Part shown: positions 46,401 to 60,200 of the stretch, in pieces
Layout: each line of letters opens with the position of its first letter
Position numbering within the stretch: the first letter of the stretch is position 1
NCBI GenBank assembly: GCA_009869945.1
Contig: WIXG01000312.1
Span: forward strand, 29,106 to 93,105
From: Mesaphorura yosii
Lineage: Eukaryota > Arthropoda > Collembola > Poduromorpha > Tullbergiidae
Length of the DNA: 64,000 bases
Direction of reading: 5' to 3'
Program-made: the position numbers and the translations under genes
The notes under the pieces: generated by a model
Database searches by the model: none
The model's input: the letters and a program-made list of their open reading frames with translations, nothing else
Told to the model about the DNA's origin: nothing

Positions 46401-49400
46401 GAAGGCAAAAATACGGTGAAGCTCGAGCCCCAGCCTGATACGAATATGAAACTCTCCGCGATCCGGGAAGACAAAAAGATTTTGTCCTCTTACCTGAGAT
46501 TTCACGGCCCATCTTCTGGAAATATTTTCTTTGGAAGCGGTGCGCGCGTGATAAATTCCAGTAACGCATTTCATTGAAAGATCCGAGCCAAGGCGTAGAC
46601 GTTAGAATTTGCATTTGCAATTCTGCAAATTGCTAAACGACTGAGTAGGGACACAGAACAATACGAATTTGGCATAGGCAAAGGATTTGCCATTGTAGTT
46701 CGCCGTTTTGCACGCTGTACTGCGTAAAGGTTAAGCCCGGCCTGGTTAATTTATGCAAATTGCTCTTTTGTTGCTATAATTCAAGCCTGGCACTCGAATT
46801 TTTGCCAGGCTGCCGAATCCAAAACAACAACAGCGTACTTGAGAGCCGTGCTCCATTGAAAGGCGCGGCGAGCACTAAAACTCGGATCCAAAACTATTAT
46901 ATGGGAAATTTAGAGCACTTTTGGGAAGAACATGCATAATTTTCAAGTATTTTCATCCCGGATCATGAATACTTGAAACGATGGCGGTGGTGTGCAAGCG
47001 TGGATTTTACTCAGGCTTGGCTCGCTCATGATCGAGTTCATCATTCTGATGATGATGGTGGTTGCTTTCACTTTGCATGCATAAAATAGCCGTGCTTCTG
47101 ACTGCATTTTATTGTTATATGGCGTAATGTCATCTTTATTTGATTATGAGTCGCAGTCTGCAATCCGAGATTTGAGAAAGCAGTTCAGTTCAGCGAAGCG
47201 TGGCTGAGCTTTAAACCAGAATCTTTTCATTACTCAGCGCAGCGAGTCGGGACTTTCACTTGCCTGCTCAACTATCAACTTTCACTTGTTTGCGTGCCTA
47301 CTCGACCGAGCAGTGAAAGCAGCAGCACGGACGCGGAATCGGGCCGACCGCCTCTGAATTGGAGTCATCATCATTAGCGTCCGTCGAATCTCACCCTTTA
47401 AATAATAAGGCCATCCCTTCGCATCGCAGCATCGCAAGAAGAAGAATAAATGAAAGATGAACCGAGAATCAAACAAAATTCTTGGAATTCGCGCATCGCG
47501 CTGCACGCGTCATTTGTCTTTTATTCGCGTGCGCGCGGGCGTGCACAAAATCACAGTGGAGAAGCTCTAAAATGTAATCCCTTCCTTTTCTACTTTTTTA
47601 GCAGCCATTCTCGAAATTCTCGAGTCTTGTTTCTCGATTCTCGAGTATTATGCCACTTTAAAATTTTATCTCCCGTTGTTAAATGAAGCAGTAAAGAAAA
47701 GATTCGTACTCATGCTGGTTCAGTAAGTGAGTGGCTTCGTCTGTGACACGACATACGAAGCAGAAGCATCCAGCGAGCATAGCAGAATGACCGGCTTGGC
47801 TTTTCTTGTCCAGGCACAGGCCGGGCAATTTCTTGCGACTTGGGACGTGATGAGATGAGTTTTGAAGTTGTAATTGCAATTTCAGCAGCAGCAGCAGACG
47901 CAGTAAATTGAATTTAAGTTTTCTTGTTACGACTTTCTCGTTTCTCCACATTCTTGTTTCTTTCTTTACTGCTGTCGCCTTCGCTTTGGCGTCAGCAGCA
48001 GCAGCTTGGCCACCCAGAAACGATTAAAGTGGAACATATGCACGTAATGTTGTTGTACCGCACTCATAGTCGAGCTCGCATTAATGTAGTGCGAAAGTTT
48101 ACCGAGTAAACAAGTACCAAGTAACAAGTGTAGTGTAATGCGTAATGTGTAAGTGACTTAACCACACATGCTCGTCTCATCGCAGCAGCAGGGAAAGTTG
48201 GTCTACTAGTCTCCTTCCGCTTCGATAAGCAGCTTACTCATTTGAGTGAGAGTCAGAGTGAAAGCAGGCAGGCAAGGCAAGACAAGGCAATGAACGGAGA
48301 TAACCGGCACTTGCCGCACTCGCACTAAGAACGGGATTTCCTTACAAATATCTCAACTTCGGCTTCGTTTCACGCGGTGGAGATAAAAAAAAAAGTTTAC
48401 CAGACTCGCCTGATTGCCCGGAAGCTGGGTAGTTGCAGTTTAATGGCTTGTGCAATGTTGGATGAGGTCAGGCGAGTGCGGACCGAGCAAAAGACAAATT
48501 ATAGACGATCGCCCGGGCTGAGCACGAGTAGCAATTTTTACATGGAAAATGCAAACGCTCACTGCTGCTTTATAATAATAGCCGTCCGAGGTCGCAGTTC
48601 AGGAATATTTCGGTCAATAAGCAATTTTGTACGCAAATTCGCCACGGGACACGAGTTTCATCAAAGATTTCTGAGAATTGTGAATTCTATTCTATTCTAT
48701 TTTTAACCCGGTCCTTCCCAGCCAGGCTCAGTTGTCTCGATTGTTTGTTCTTTCCGTACACGCTTTAAAGACGCTTTGAAGGCTTTGATGTCTGTAAAGA
48801 GTCGCATGGCTGCTAGCTCATAAAACTGTTGGTACCACATTTGTTTCAATATTACGAATGTAAACGGCAATGGCAAGTAGGCATGGAAGATCTGAGAAAG
48901 TGCGTTCTAATGGCTCATGGACGCAGACTCCAGCGCGTTTATTTATTTCACCCATCGGAGCACTTTCTCTGACTCTAACTTTGACTGCACTTGTTAATAG
49001 GCTTGGCCTGACTTGACTTTGGCTTTCGATTAAGAAGGCAACAAAGTCAAATATTAGTATTACTCTTCTGAACTTGTTACTTTCCTATCCTATTGAGTTC
49101 CAAATGCACGGCCCCAGAAGAGGTATCTTAGTGGACCAGTTTCATAAAAATAGAGCTAATGAGAGAAGAAACGGCCCGTGGCCGAAATTTTTGCAATGCT
49201 AATTTTTATTATTCATTTGCAAAGAAGAATCTAATGTTTTGTGATATGTGATATTCCACGAATTGATTTCACGATGATCGATGGCGAGGTGATTTATTCG
49301 CCCATGATTATCGCAAAGGCAAAAAGCAATGGACGCCGGCCCGGTGATAAAATTCAATACAATGCCAATGCGCAATGCCAATGCGAGTCGTACCTCGTGA

Positions 49401-52400
49401 ATATTGAATCTTTAATAGTTTACAAGACGTTAAGCAATTTAAAGCAATAATATTTGACCAGTCGACCATTTTCTTAACCAAATGGGGCTTCTGCCCGCAA
49501 TGACTTGTGAAACGACAAGAAGACACACGAAATACATTTTCGCAATGAAAATTCTTTGCAAGGCGGAAGTACTGGTCATTTGCGGGTATCAAATGAAGTG
49601 TGAAAGCAATAAAATAAATAAGGCAGGGAAAGTAAACAGCAAAATGGTTCGGTGGACGCTGGGCGCTTGACTCGCAAACTACACGTTCGCGTTGTAAAAT
49701 AGTTTATAGTTTATATTTATGGAGAACGATAAAATAAATTGATAGTTTTAAACTTCGCGTGCACGCGCATGCGTGAAGAAAATTTTGGTCTGTAAACCAG
49801 AAATGGAAATAAAACTTGGTCGGGCAGTGATCGGGCTCCTTTCCACTTGATTTATTGGTGGGCCGTGCCGCCGCGTGCCAATCCAATTAGGAAAATGCAA
49901 ACAGTTTGCAAATAAATTACTGTGCATGCAAAATACTACTAATGAGCATTGAGTTCGGGTTACAAATTGGTGCGTGGCTTGTTGTGGGCCCTCGCGCTAG
50001 CCACCCAAAGCGTGACAGGCAAAATGGAAGGCTTTTACGATCCTACGATGTCAAAATATCGTACCTGCCCATGAAAATATCGTGTAAGCCCTTAAAAGAG
50101 CTTTTGCCTTAATTAGAAAGGGCAATTAAATGCTTAATTGAATAATTAGCATCGCTTCTGCCTCGAATTTCGTATTTTATATTTCGCGTGTAGGGTTTAT
50201 TCATATTCGCTACTCGTCATCGCGAAATTGAAATTTTCCCAGAAATTTTCCCAGAAACTTTTCCGTAATTCCCGGATTTCAGGCTCTAATTCCAATTTTC
50301 TAATTCGCAACTCATGTATTTCTTTGTTCTGTCTCCAGTTTGAGCAACTGACATTCCTCTGGATTCTGTTTTTCGTCATTGTCGTCGGAAACCTCGCCGT
50401 ACTCGCGGCCATCGTCCTCGGAAAATCACAGCGCAAGTCTCGGATGAACTTTTTCATCATGCATCTGGCTCTCGCAGGTAAACAGCAACAGTAACAGTGC
50501 ACATGTCATTGCTACTTTGCTACTTTCAATGCCATTTCGTGCAAACATAATACTGTATAAATAGCAAATGGGAGCTTAAAATAAGCCCCCGCCTTTGCCC
50601 GGACATTTTCCATTTGAAAAGAAAGTATTCACTTCCATTTGTGCGTCTTTCGTTCGTAAAATCTCTTTCGAGATCACATTTCGGGCTGCTTTTTCTTCAA
50701 TTCTTGCCAAATAGTCAAATAATGAATGAATCTTCTTAAATGGGATGATAAAAGGCGGTGGAACCTTCGAAAAGATGAAGATGAAGCGACGAGCAAAGAA
50801 GACAATAGATTACACGAGGCAGGAGTAGAAATTTCCGGTCCCTCAGGAAAATTCACGGGCTGTATATATTTACCAGACTCTTACAGGTTAAGGCCACGAC
50901 TGACTGGCAGAGAACAAGTGTAGAAGCAGTTGACGTTAAATTACAACCTTGAAATGGGATCAAATCATCGCCGTAGCGCAGCGCAGCATGAATAGTTCCT
51001 TCTTCATTCTCTCATTCTTGTTTTTTTCACATCACAGATTTGTCAGTGGGGCTAATCACTGTGCTGACTGACGTCATTTGGAAGATGACAGTACACTGGT
51101 ACTTGGGAAATTTCGCCTGCAAAGCAGTCAAGTACTTTCAAGTAAGTTTCTAACAAAATTAATAAATAAAGTCAAATTCATTAAATTCATTTCAATTTCT
51201 CTCGGGATTTGTTGGACATGGAAAAATTTTGTGTGTGTGACCCAAAAATGGCGTGGCCGTCTGAAAAGGCTTGTTTTTATTTTTCACGCTCGTGCATTAC
51301 GTAACAATGGAACTTTGATCTGAATTATGAGTTTTGCTCTCTCATTGAGTCATTCGTCATATTCACTTCATTTCATTCATTCACGCGCTTCTCGTCAGCC
51401 AAGTACATCGCTCGCAGCTCATTCATTGTAAACTCCAAAGTTCTTAATTAGGTTTTTCTCCTTAACAGTAGTCTCATAAAAGCCTGGAAAAGTCTCCCAC
51501 GACGCGTGGATTAATTAGAGAACGAGTGTCCAGTGAATTTCCTCAGCTGTCGTTGCTGCGAACCGACAATAAGCAATGAGCGTAGGTGCAAAAGAAAGTA
51601 GTGTCACTCTCGTCGTAATACGAATACGATGAGATTTGCCATTTGATATTCGTTATTCGTTTCTGCTGCATTTATGGTGCCGTGCCCGGATAAAACTCGA
51701 TTCAGTTCATGATTCTCGTCTCTTCTTGTCTTGTGATGTTATGGCTAATGGGATGCTAATCCATCCTGCAATTTCCATGGACTCATGGACCATGGCTCCA
51801 TGGCTAAGCTCTGGCCTGTGCCTTGCCTTTGCTGAGACATCATCGTCGTAATGGAAATGCAAATAAAATTCACCCAAACGTAAATGACGAAAGGCGAATG
51901 GCGAATTTGAGAATGTGAACTACCCTCATGGCCGCATCACGTAGAGTAGACTTTCATCACTTTCACAGTCGCTGCTTTCTCTATTCTATTTTCTCTGAAC
52001 GAAATGCAGGCAATCATCTTCATCGAATGCATGCAGGCAAGCAGGTCGAGCTGTTCAAATATGAATGAATTTGTCAGATCATTTACTTTTATTGACACGA
52101 AAATGAAATCTGGGCTCGGGCTCAGTTTTCTGGGAAAGGAACTTCACAGTTTGTGGTTTGATTTGCAAAGCGCCGAAAGAGAGAGCGAAGGCCATTTCGC
52201 CATTGCCATTTGCTGGCAAGCCATCCTTTGCGTGTTTATTGATGGAATTATTGCACCGATTATCGTGTCCGTGTCGCAAAAGGATCGAGAATGGTGAATT
52301 ATCACGAAGAAATTTGCGTGCGCGTACGCCTGCAAAACTGCAAACATCGCGTGTATGTAAATGAGAAGGAAGGCAGCCAAAGTCCTGAAAGCCAACAGCT

Positions 52401-55400
52401 ATTTATGCTGTGACAATAGGAGATTACGAAGAAGACGTGAAGAAATGGGCCGCAAAAGCGAAATGGAGCATCGCATCACTCTCACCCAATTCGCATTCGC
52501 ACTGCACTTGTACGTCTTCAAATTCCAATTCCAATTTCAATTTCGACCGACGAAGGAGTCAAAGTCAAATTGACTGACAAATGAGCATTGCTTGGCTTGG
52601 CTTGGCTTTGTGCGAAGTGTGAATCCAAAACGAAGGAAGGCCCTGATAAGGACGAAAATAGTTTACACGGTATGGTGGATTCATCTTCGTCTTTGAATAA
52701 GAGAGGATAAAGAGGATTCTTTTCTTTCCTTCCCTTGAGCCTTCCCTTGGTGAGGTACATCCAGCATCTCCGGCAGGGCCGGGCCACTCTAATATATCAC
52801 TCAGGCCATGATTTGCCATTGTCACCGGCCAGCTACCAGTCGCCAGTTGCCTATTTGCTATTTAAGCCATTGTACAAGATAAATTGAAAATTAATAGCAG
52901 GCTGTCGTCATCTGTGCACGCTAAATTCCTCCTGCTTATGCTTGTTTCGTGTTTCCAGACGGTGGCTCTTTACTCCTCCAATTACGTGCTGGTGGCGCTT
53001 AGCATCGATCGGTACGACGCAATCACTCATCCCCTCAAATTCCATTCCGGAAGCTGTAAGTGCCAAATCTCCTGTCTTTCCTGTCTTGCCTTGACTGAGG
53101 ACAGGATAGTGACACTAACGACGACAACTGATAGTAAGTAAAGTAATCTCAATCCTCCTTCACATTGTCTGCCACAGGGAGAAGAGCTCGTGTCCTCGTC
53201 GCTGCGGCGTGGATCCTTTCATTCTTCTTCTCCACGCCAGCAATCTTCATCTTTCAGGAAGTGAACGACCTCAAGGGCACTCACGGTGAGTATTTGCTTT
53301 AATTAAATGTAATCTCGAAATGTGACGGGCAACGAGACGAAACGGCAAATAATTCCGAGGCGAGGAAGTAGACACGACGACACGAGGCGTCCAATTCCAA
53401 GTCCAGTGAACCCGACGCCCGCGCCTGCGCCTGGCCAGGATTCAAATCTTATCTGCATATTCCGATTTGCATACGGAAAATACGGACGCATTTTCCATTC
53501 ATTGTATTCCAGTGACTCAGTGCTGGGCCGAGATGGGTCAGCGGGAGTGGCAGATCTACATCACGATCGTGTTTCTGATTCTGTTCATGGTGCCAGCCAT
53601 CATCATCGCCGTCTGCTACACGATCATGGTCCACACGATCTGGACACAGTCGAGGATCCTTACGCCCACTGGAAAGGGCAAGGCTGCTGGTGGTGGCAGT
53701 GGCGGAGCAACAAGTAAGCAGTTCAGTTTTCATTTGGGATTTAGGGAGTATTCCAGTCGCCAGTCATATTTACTCTTTCTGTTGTCAAGATGGAATTCTC
53801 CGGAAATCAACCTCCCGAAACAAGCAAGCCACCCAGGCGCTTGTGTACTGTAACGACGACGATTCCAGACGGGCCTCCTCAAGAGGTCTGATTCCAAAAG
53901 CCAAGATTAAGTCGGTCAAGATGACTCTCGTCATTGTTTTCGGTAAGTTGGCTGGCAGACACCCTCGATTCCACTCGACGCGCCACGCGCTACTTGAAAT
54001 TAGTAGATTGTCGATTAGTTTTGAGCCGTGTTGCAATTATCACCTTCGTCCAAGTCTCCAAGCTGGAGTCGTAGAGCTTTAAGCCTCATTTTAATCAATT
54101 TCCCGTAAATTGCTGCTGTTCCAGCACTCTTCAGCGCACTTTCCCTCTCGCTGCTCCATTTTCATCTCCACTTGGTTGGATTTATTTGACGTGCCATTGT
54201 CTTTTTCTCTTTGCAGTGTTTATTTTCTGCTCGTCTCCGTTCTTTGTCTTTTCGCTCCTGCAACTGTACGGAGTCCTCCCAGCTATATTTACCTCGGCTA
54301 CAATCAACGCTCTGGGCACACTCTTCCAAAGCCTGACTCCTCTCAACTCGGCAGCAAATCCAATTATTTACTGTCTGTTTTCCACACATATCTGCAGAAA
54401 CTTAAGGTAAGGCTCCAATGCTCGTGCTCAAGTGTTTCAGGAAGTTTGCGTGTTATTTTTGCTATTGCCATTGCCATTTCGATTTATATCACCAAATTTA
54501 AGCTATCAACTCGAAATTAATTTCGCTGCCACGACTTCGCGAATCGCGACTGCGACTCCATGAAAGTCCTCGTTACTGTTCCATTTCTGTACGTTGACTG
54601 ACGCAGGATGACAGTTTTTAATTCACCCGGCTTTCACAAATGCAATTAGCCTCGTTCAGCAACAAATTAAAATGTCAGTTCGTGTCAGGATGTGGAAAAG
54701 TTCCGGAGCTCTCCAGCTCGGCCCAAACTACACCAAACGGAACCAAAAAGGAAACAACTTTTAACCTGGCGTTGTTTTCTGTAGGAAAATCAAATTTATC
54801 AATTGGCTTACACTCAAGTTCTGCCCCAGCTGGGTTAAAAGCGAGCGGCCGGGCAGCAGACGCAAATTCGGACCGTCAAACTTCCATCATCCACATGACG
54901 CGTCTGCAAAAACGACGAGATCCGATTTCACCACGTCAATGACGGACTCACGGTCCGTGAAGTCTGGAAGATTCACCGTGCGGCATGCGGATTCGAACGG
55001 GAGCCTCGTCGGCAAAGGTGCGTACCCGTCCGAAGTGAATTCGAGCAGAATTGAAAGATGATACTTGATTAGCTCATTAAACTAGAATGCTAGAATTCGA
55101 ATCCACGTGGAGGACTTGCCTTTGCTGCTCCGTCGGTCTTGCTGCATGGATGCAGGAAAAGTTTTTGTAGTGAAAGTTGCGCGGGCATGGCGGGCGAGTG
55201 CATGGCACCTGTAGCTTGTAGCCTACGGCACGCCATTGCAATTAAAATGACGAGTTTCATGAGTAAACTTTGCAAATTACACTTGTTCGGGTTTCATATC
55301 TTTGTTAGCATTAATAACAAATTACTAATTAGTCTCAATAATTGCCGAACAAAAGTTGGAATGCAACTTTTCATAACTGTTGGTATTCACATTGGGTTTT

Positions 55401-55590
55401 TGGGCTAATTAGCGGCGAAATACAATCGCGCCTTGTTGGTTGTTCAATAAATTTAGTTATCGGCGACCCTGCCCTTTTCTTCTTCTGCATTTCAGGTGTG
55501 CATTTCAACAATCCAAACCTACCAAATCAGAAGAAGCTCGCTGGAGTCGCTGGCATCGGTGTTCCGCCGAATTCTGTAACTGACTCCTGA
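40487..55590 (+). CDS. Neuropeptide GPCR, CCAP receptor / neuropeptide S receptor-like
   Basis: Ten exons keep frame for 513 residues: 40487-40708, 50339-50477, 51038-51141, 52959-53055, 53178-53285, 53513-53713, 53790-53942, 54217-54406, 54785-55017 and 55496-55590. Exon 1 is a 74-residue extracellular tail with several N-glycosylation sites (NST, NQS, NNS, NRT). TM1 is FLWILFFVIVVGNLAVLAAIV. TM3 ends SIDRY. TM4 is VLVAAAWILSFFFSTPAIFIF. Loop 2 has TQCWAEM, TM5 IYITIVFLILFMVPAIIIAVCY, and TM7 NSAANPIIYCLF. Loop 3 with SRGLIPKAKIKSVKMTLVIVF matches the CCAP/NPS receptor group strongly. The usual CWxP of TM6 is CSSP. The last two exons (cytoplasmic tail) are the least certain; an alternative is a stop near 55062. 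AATAAA is at 57264-57269. Confidence 0.88.
40709..50338 (+). other. 9.6-kb first intron of the GPCR gene
   Basis: Donor GAA|GTAAGATC follows the N-tail exon and acceptor GTCTCCAG precedes the TM1 exon. It is more than 100 times longer than most introns here and holds no recognised gene or transposon on either strand. Small CAG-type repeats occur near 47885-47897 and 47995-48004. Enhancers or nested noncoding RNAs could lie here, but no signal identifies one. Confidence 0.7.
47883..47897 (+). repeat. Short CAG microsatellite inside GPCR intron 1
   Basis: Five CAG units in a row, with a second short CAG run about 100 bp further on near 47995. Small and probably neutral. Confidence 0.6.
51142..52958 (+). 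other. 1.8-kb intron between the TM2 and TM3 exons of the GPCR gene
   Basis: Donor CAA|GTAAGT and acceptor GTTTCCAG bound the intron. Nothing coding or repetitive was recognised inside. Confidence 0.7.
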
Positions 55591-57290
55591 CAGCAGAATT
55601 CCAAGTACAAATTGAGCTTGACGGAAGTGGAAAGTATTGAGCTTACAGCCGTAAGCGCAAATTTTGCGCAGGCACAAAAGGTAACCAGACTTTCGCATTT
55701 GCTTACACGCTGCCGACATTTCACACATGTCTTTCTGTTGAAGTGCTTACGCGTAAAGTTCCAAGTTCCAGGAACTTAGCCTGAAAGAGTCTGGAACTGG
55801 CAATTCACGAATTCGTACATTTTCTCTTGTTATTGCTGAGAATGCGCATCATTTTTCTAATTAGCAGAAACAGGAGGCTGCGGTTACTGCAGCAGACAAT
55901 GGCAATGGAAAAGATGCGAACGTGAGCCTAAACTGCGCCGAACGCGAGCACGAACGTCAAAACGGGATTTTGAAGCTGCAACAGCGAGCAGGCGTAGGAG
56001 AAGGATAATATCTCACTTCAAATAACGCCATCCCCATTCCCGTTCAGAGAATTAACAATTAACACGAGCCATGGGCCGCGCGTGAACAAACACGCGCTCT
56101 AAAAGAAGCAATTTCGACGAACTCTGACTACGACGCGCCTCAAGCCACTTTAAAGAAATGAGGTACCTGGAAAAGGAGTTAGAAATTAGTTCTGTAGTTC
56201 TTATTCCACGCATGGAAAAGGTATCGAAAGTCGAAGGAATGAATGGAACTTTTCCACATGTACCGTACCTAGTTACTTGATGTCAGTATTAAGTACGTAT
56301 TATTAGGAAATCTGGCATTTGATACCAGAAACTCATCATTCAAATGAAATGTGAGGGCTCACAATTCTGAGATTCTAGAAACAAGTCACCATAAAGTCAT
56401 GAGATTTTGAGCCTCGGACGGCTTTGATTTAAATTCAGAGCAGTAATTCGTAATTTGCGGAGCGAGAGTCGTGTCGAGAGTTTAGAATATTCGAGACCAA
56501 TTCCTGGAACCCAACAGAGTACTTGATCTTAGAGAGCTTGGTAGTTAATTACTATTGTAAGTAAAATGATGAGCTGAGCTTAGGCTTAGGCTTTATCAGT
56601 CTCCAGTGTCAGCTTCCTTCTGAATGCATTGAGTAGAATTTAATTCAGCATTTGCAGATTAATAATCCCTATATTCAGCAATTCATGTACCTCAAGCTAA
56701 CTGATAACCTGAACATGGCACAGCACCAGCAGCACTCTTTGATCATTGTGGTGATTTAACTTTAGACGTACGTACGTATAATGTCGTCTTGCATTTTAAT
56801 ATTAATTCCTAACTTAGTATTATTATACTAGCATGTAGGAGGATCATTGTGGTAATAATTTATTTTTAGATGATATTACAAAGAGAAAAGTACCAAAGTT
56901 TGGATCTCTGGCGCGGCAGCGGCAGCGCATCAGCGGTGCTGCCGTAGTTTTACAAATTAGTGCTGTAGTTTGCCCATTAACGGACTCCTAATGTAATTTT
57001 ACTTAGTGTATGCACACCCGTCATGCCATATTGTTGTCTAGTACAAAAGTAGCACTAGGAGTAGCATTAGCAAGCATTTAGAGCCTAGTTTCCTAATCTA
57101 TTTGTGATTGTACTCGTGATTCGTGATTCTTGTACCGTGATTGTCATTTATTTTTGTAATTCCAACGTGCGCGTGGCGCGTGGAGGCAGAGTTTTAATTC
57201 ACATTCAGGGATTGGATTTGGAATTTATCGTACGTGTTATTGTAAACAATTCAGAATATGTATAATAAAGTGTGTACTCGTTATTTATGT
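55591..57290 (+). other. Long 3' UTR of the GPCR gene
   Basis: No further coding is supported and the first strong plus-strand AATAAA is at 57264-57269, implying a 3' UTR of about 1.7 kb. It is A+T-rich with many ATTTA-like stretches. Confidence 0.5.
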
Positions 57291-60200
57291 GAAACCGTGT
57301 TTGCAAGAGTTTATTAGGGCAGGTCAAATCTTACGCTATTTGTATGGGAGCTGGCGCGACGGCCTGAAACAGATACTTGACTTGCTTTTATTTTTGGCAA
57401 ATCTCCGTCCCGGGCCTGGCTTCTTTATTTCACCGCACCGCAGCGATTCCGAGAATTTTACGTCCACGCGAGAACGCCACGCCACGATGCATTTAATACA
57501 CATGCACACGGCCTCCCGTAAATTGAAAATGAAAGTTCTCATTAATCTTGTGTACATGTGTTTGTCTGCTACGGCTCGATTGGATAATAGCCAAAATTTA
57601 TTGCTTACACACTTTTCATGTGATTATCGACCACAAGCACGTCGTCGTCGGGTAAGCGGGCAGGCAGAAAATTTCTTTGGTTGGCACTGGAAAGACCGGC
57701 AAATTTACTGGCATGATGACTCAACGAAAACCAAATGCAAACCAGACTGACGATGATGCTGGCCTGAATTGCGACTCAAATGCGCATCATCACCAAAATC
57801 GCAAATCGCAACCGCAAGAAAGTTTAGGAAAGTGCACCCAAATTGAAGAGAAAGTGCCAAATTTGATTACAGGACACGCTCCACTCCGCTCCACGTGATG
57901 CAAAGCGGCAGTCGCACAGGGAAGGAAAGGAAAGGTACGAGACAAAGTCCGCGTTCGTCCCGCACCCGACATGAGATGAGAAAGTATCACGCAACGCTCG
58001 CACCGTCGGTCGCATCCTCGTGTCCTGAAGTTGATGATGTGATGATGACAATGGCGAAAAGAAAGTTTTCCTCTTATCTCCTCTACTTTAATCAAAAATA
58101 TTTGTCTTTCGCTTCCTTATCCGAACTGACACGACATGGCACACTTTTGTGCCTTGTCGGAAGAAAATGATGCTTGAGAATTTAGATCAAGTGAGCATCT
58201 TTCCGTTCGTGGCCCTGTCTGACTGATTGAGCCCGAGATGATTAAAATTATTGCGCGCACCGCGTGAGCAAACGCACGAAGCACGAGTGCGAATCATAAA
58301 TCCCATTTTGGGTCAATTCCTTGTCATTGTCATCATCTTGAGTTAATGCCACTTGCAATTTGCAATTGTGTTTTCTTTCGCCTTTCTCGATGCTCAGTGC
58401 GACAGCCGCTCACGGTCATTAAAGTAATGCCGGGCTCATTGACCACACGCTGACAGGCTGTGGCCACACGCTGAGGGATTTATTTTTATTATCTTGTTTT
58501 GATCTTGTTTGTTTCTGCTTCTGCTTCATTCATCCTCGCCTTTACCTCCATCGACTTGTGTGGCAACTTGTAAACAAGTGCCATCAAATTCTCACTTTCA
58601 CCTCTCCTCACGTCGTGTCTCGAAAAGAAAGTGGAGAAAGCCAAGAATTTCCAGCGTTCACGTCAGCGTCAGCTTCTGTCATCGCCATTCGTCATCGCTG
58701 CATTTTACATTCGCTGACTTCACAAAGAATGCGATTTAATTCGATTGATTTCGTGGATGAAGTGAATGAGGAAATTGAATATCTTGAAGCCTATTTGGTT
58801 ATTTCCAAACACATATACTTACTGCAACAAGTACAACTAAAAATGAAAAATATCCCGTTTCTCGACTCGGCTCAATTGTCGTCAAACGAATTTAAAAATA
58901 CTCAAATGCAGAGTGCAGGTACGAATACTTTATTCGCATCCAATTGGATGCGAATAAAGTAAAGGTCAGGGCTGACGGGTCGGTGGCCTGGTAAAATCGT
59001 AAAATACAAATATCGCATCCACGAATTCTCATGAGAAAAGAAGCCCGACAAGACCAGGCACGCCAGGCAAACAACCTGTACGGCACAGTGTTGACTTTGA
59101 CGTTTTATCGGTTTAATTATCTTCGGGCGAATATTTTCTTCTTTTTGTTTAGAATTTTCCAATGTAAAATAAAATGACAGACGACTCGGCTCATTGCACT
59201 TGATTTGAACCTGAGTTGACGTTGACGTTGACGTTGGTTCGAATGAACTGAACTTTTCTCGCATTTTCCAGTTGTGACTGTCAAATTCGAGAAGTGAGCC
59301 TGTCTTCGTATTTCGTAATCGTTGTCGTATTTCAGTTCATTGACAAGTAAACTTTCGACAGGGCGAGCGAGCAATCTACGCCGAAACCCAAAGAAATTTG
59401 AACCCAGGCTCAAGAATCCCAAATCTAAATTCCTGCAAGCAAGTTGTGAATTCTCTACTCACAATTTACAAATTGTAAATTACAAAGTACTTTTTCACAC
59501 GTGCGATGCGTCGTCGTGCGCAGTCGGTTGCAATCGCAGTCTCCTTTGGGAATTCGAGTTTCAAGTTTGAATTCGGTGTTGACTAATAAAAAGCGAAGTA
59601 TCCGAAAATAAGACAAATGAGAGGACTCGACGTCATTCTCGCTCACGTGTGCTGAAGTTTCTCTCAATCATCGCCTCAGCCTCAGCCGCAGGTGCGTCGA
59701 AACGGAAACCTGAAATCAACCAAAACCAAGCCAGAAAAATTGACCTGAAAATAGAACCAATTCGCCATTCATCGTGTCGTGTCGTAAGAGTAATTAACCT
59801 ACAATCCGAAGCCACAGATGTGTTTTTGCGTGTGTGTAGTGTGTAGTTTGTTGACACCGGAAACAAGAACCGACACCTGGTCGGCCGAGGACGTGCGCGC
59901 TGCGAAGAGGAAAACACGTACGCAATCACCAAAACATACAACCTCCATGTCAAAGCCGAAATGGGATCATCCAAATGTAAAATATCCCGATTTCTTTACA
60001 CGCAATGACCACAACAAATACTGAAAATACCGAAAATGGGACTCGGATTTCTTTGAAAGTGCGGCTGCGGCTGAGACTCTTTGATTTTCATTTGCTATTC
60101 GCGAATTTGACTGATTTGGATCTGGATTTGGGTCATTGACGCTTTGCTTTGTCAGTCAGTGGCCCCATGGACATAGAAACAAGAGCTAAAATTGCTAAAA

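Noticed and set aside
55017-55062. Read-through of GPCR exon 9 to a TGA near 55062
   Set aside because: AAAG|GTGCGT is a good donor, and a strong acceptor at 55495 continues in the same phase to a clean stop, so the spliced form is preferred. Both remain possible.
57289-57750. Open frame of 153 codons on the plus strand
   Set aside because: It begins inside the probable 3' end of the GPCR transcript, has no signal or domain, and is overlapped by an open frame on the other strand. Judged chance.
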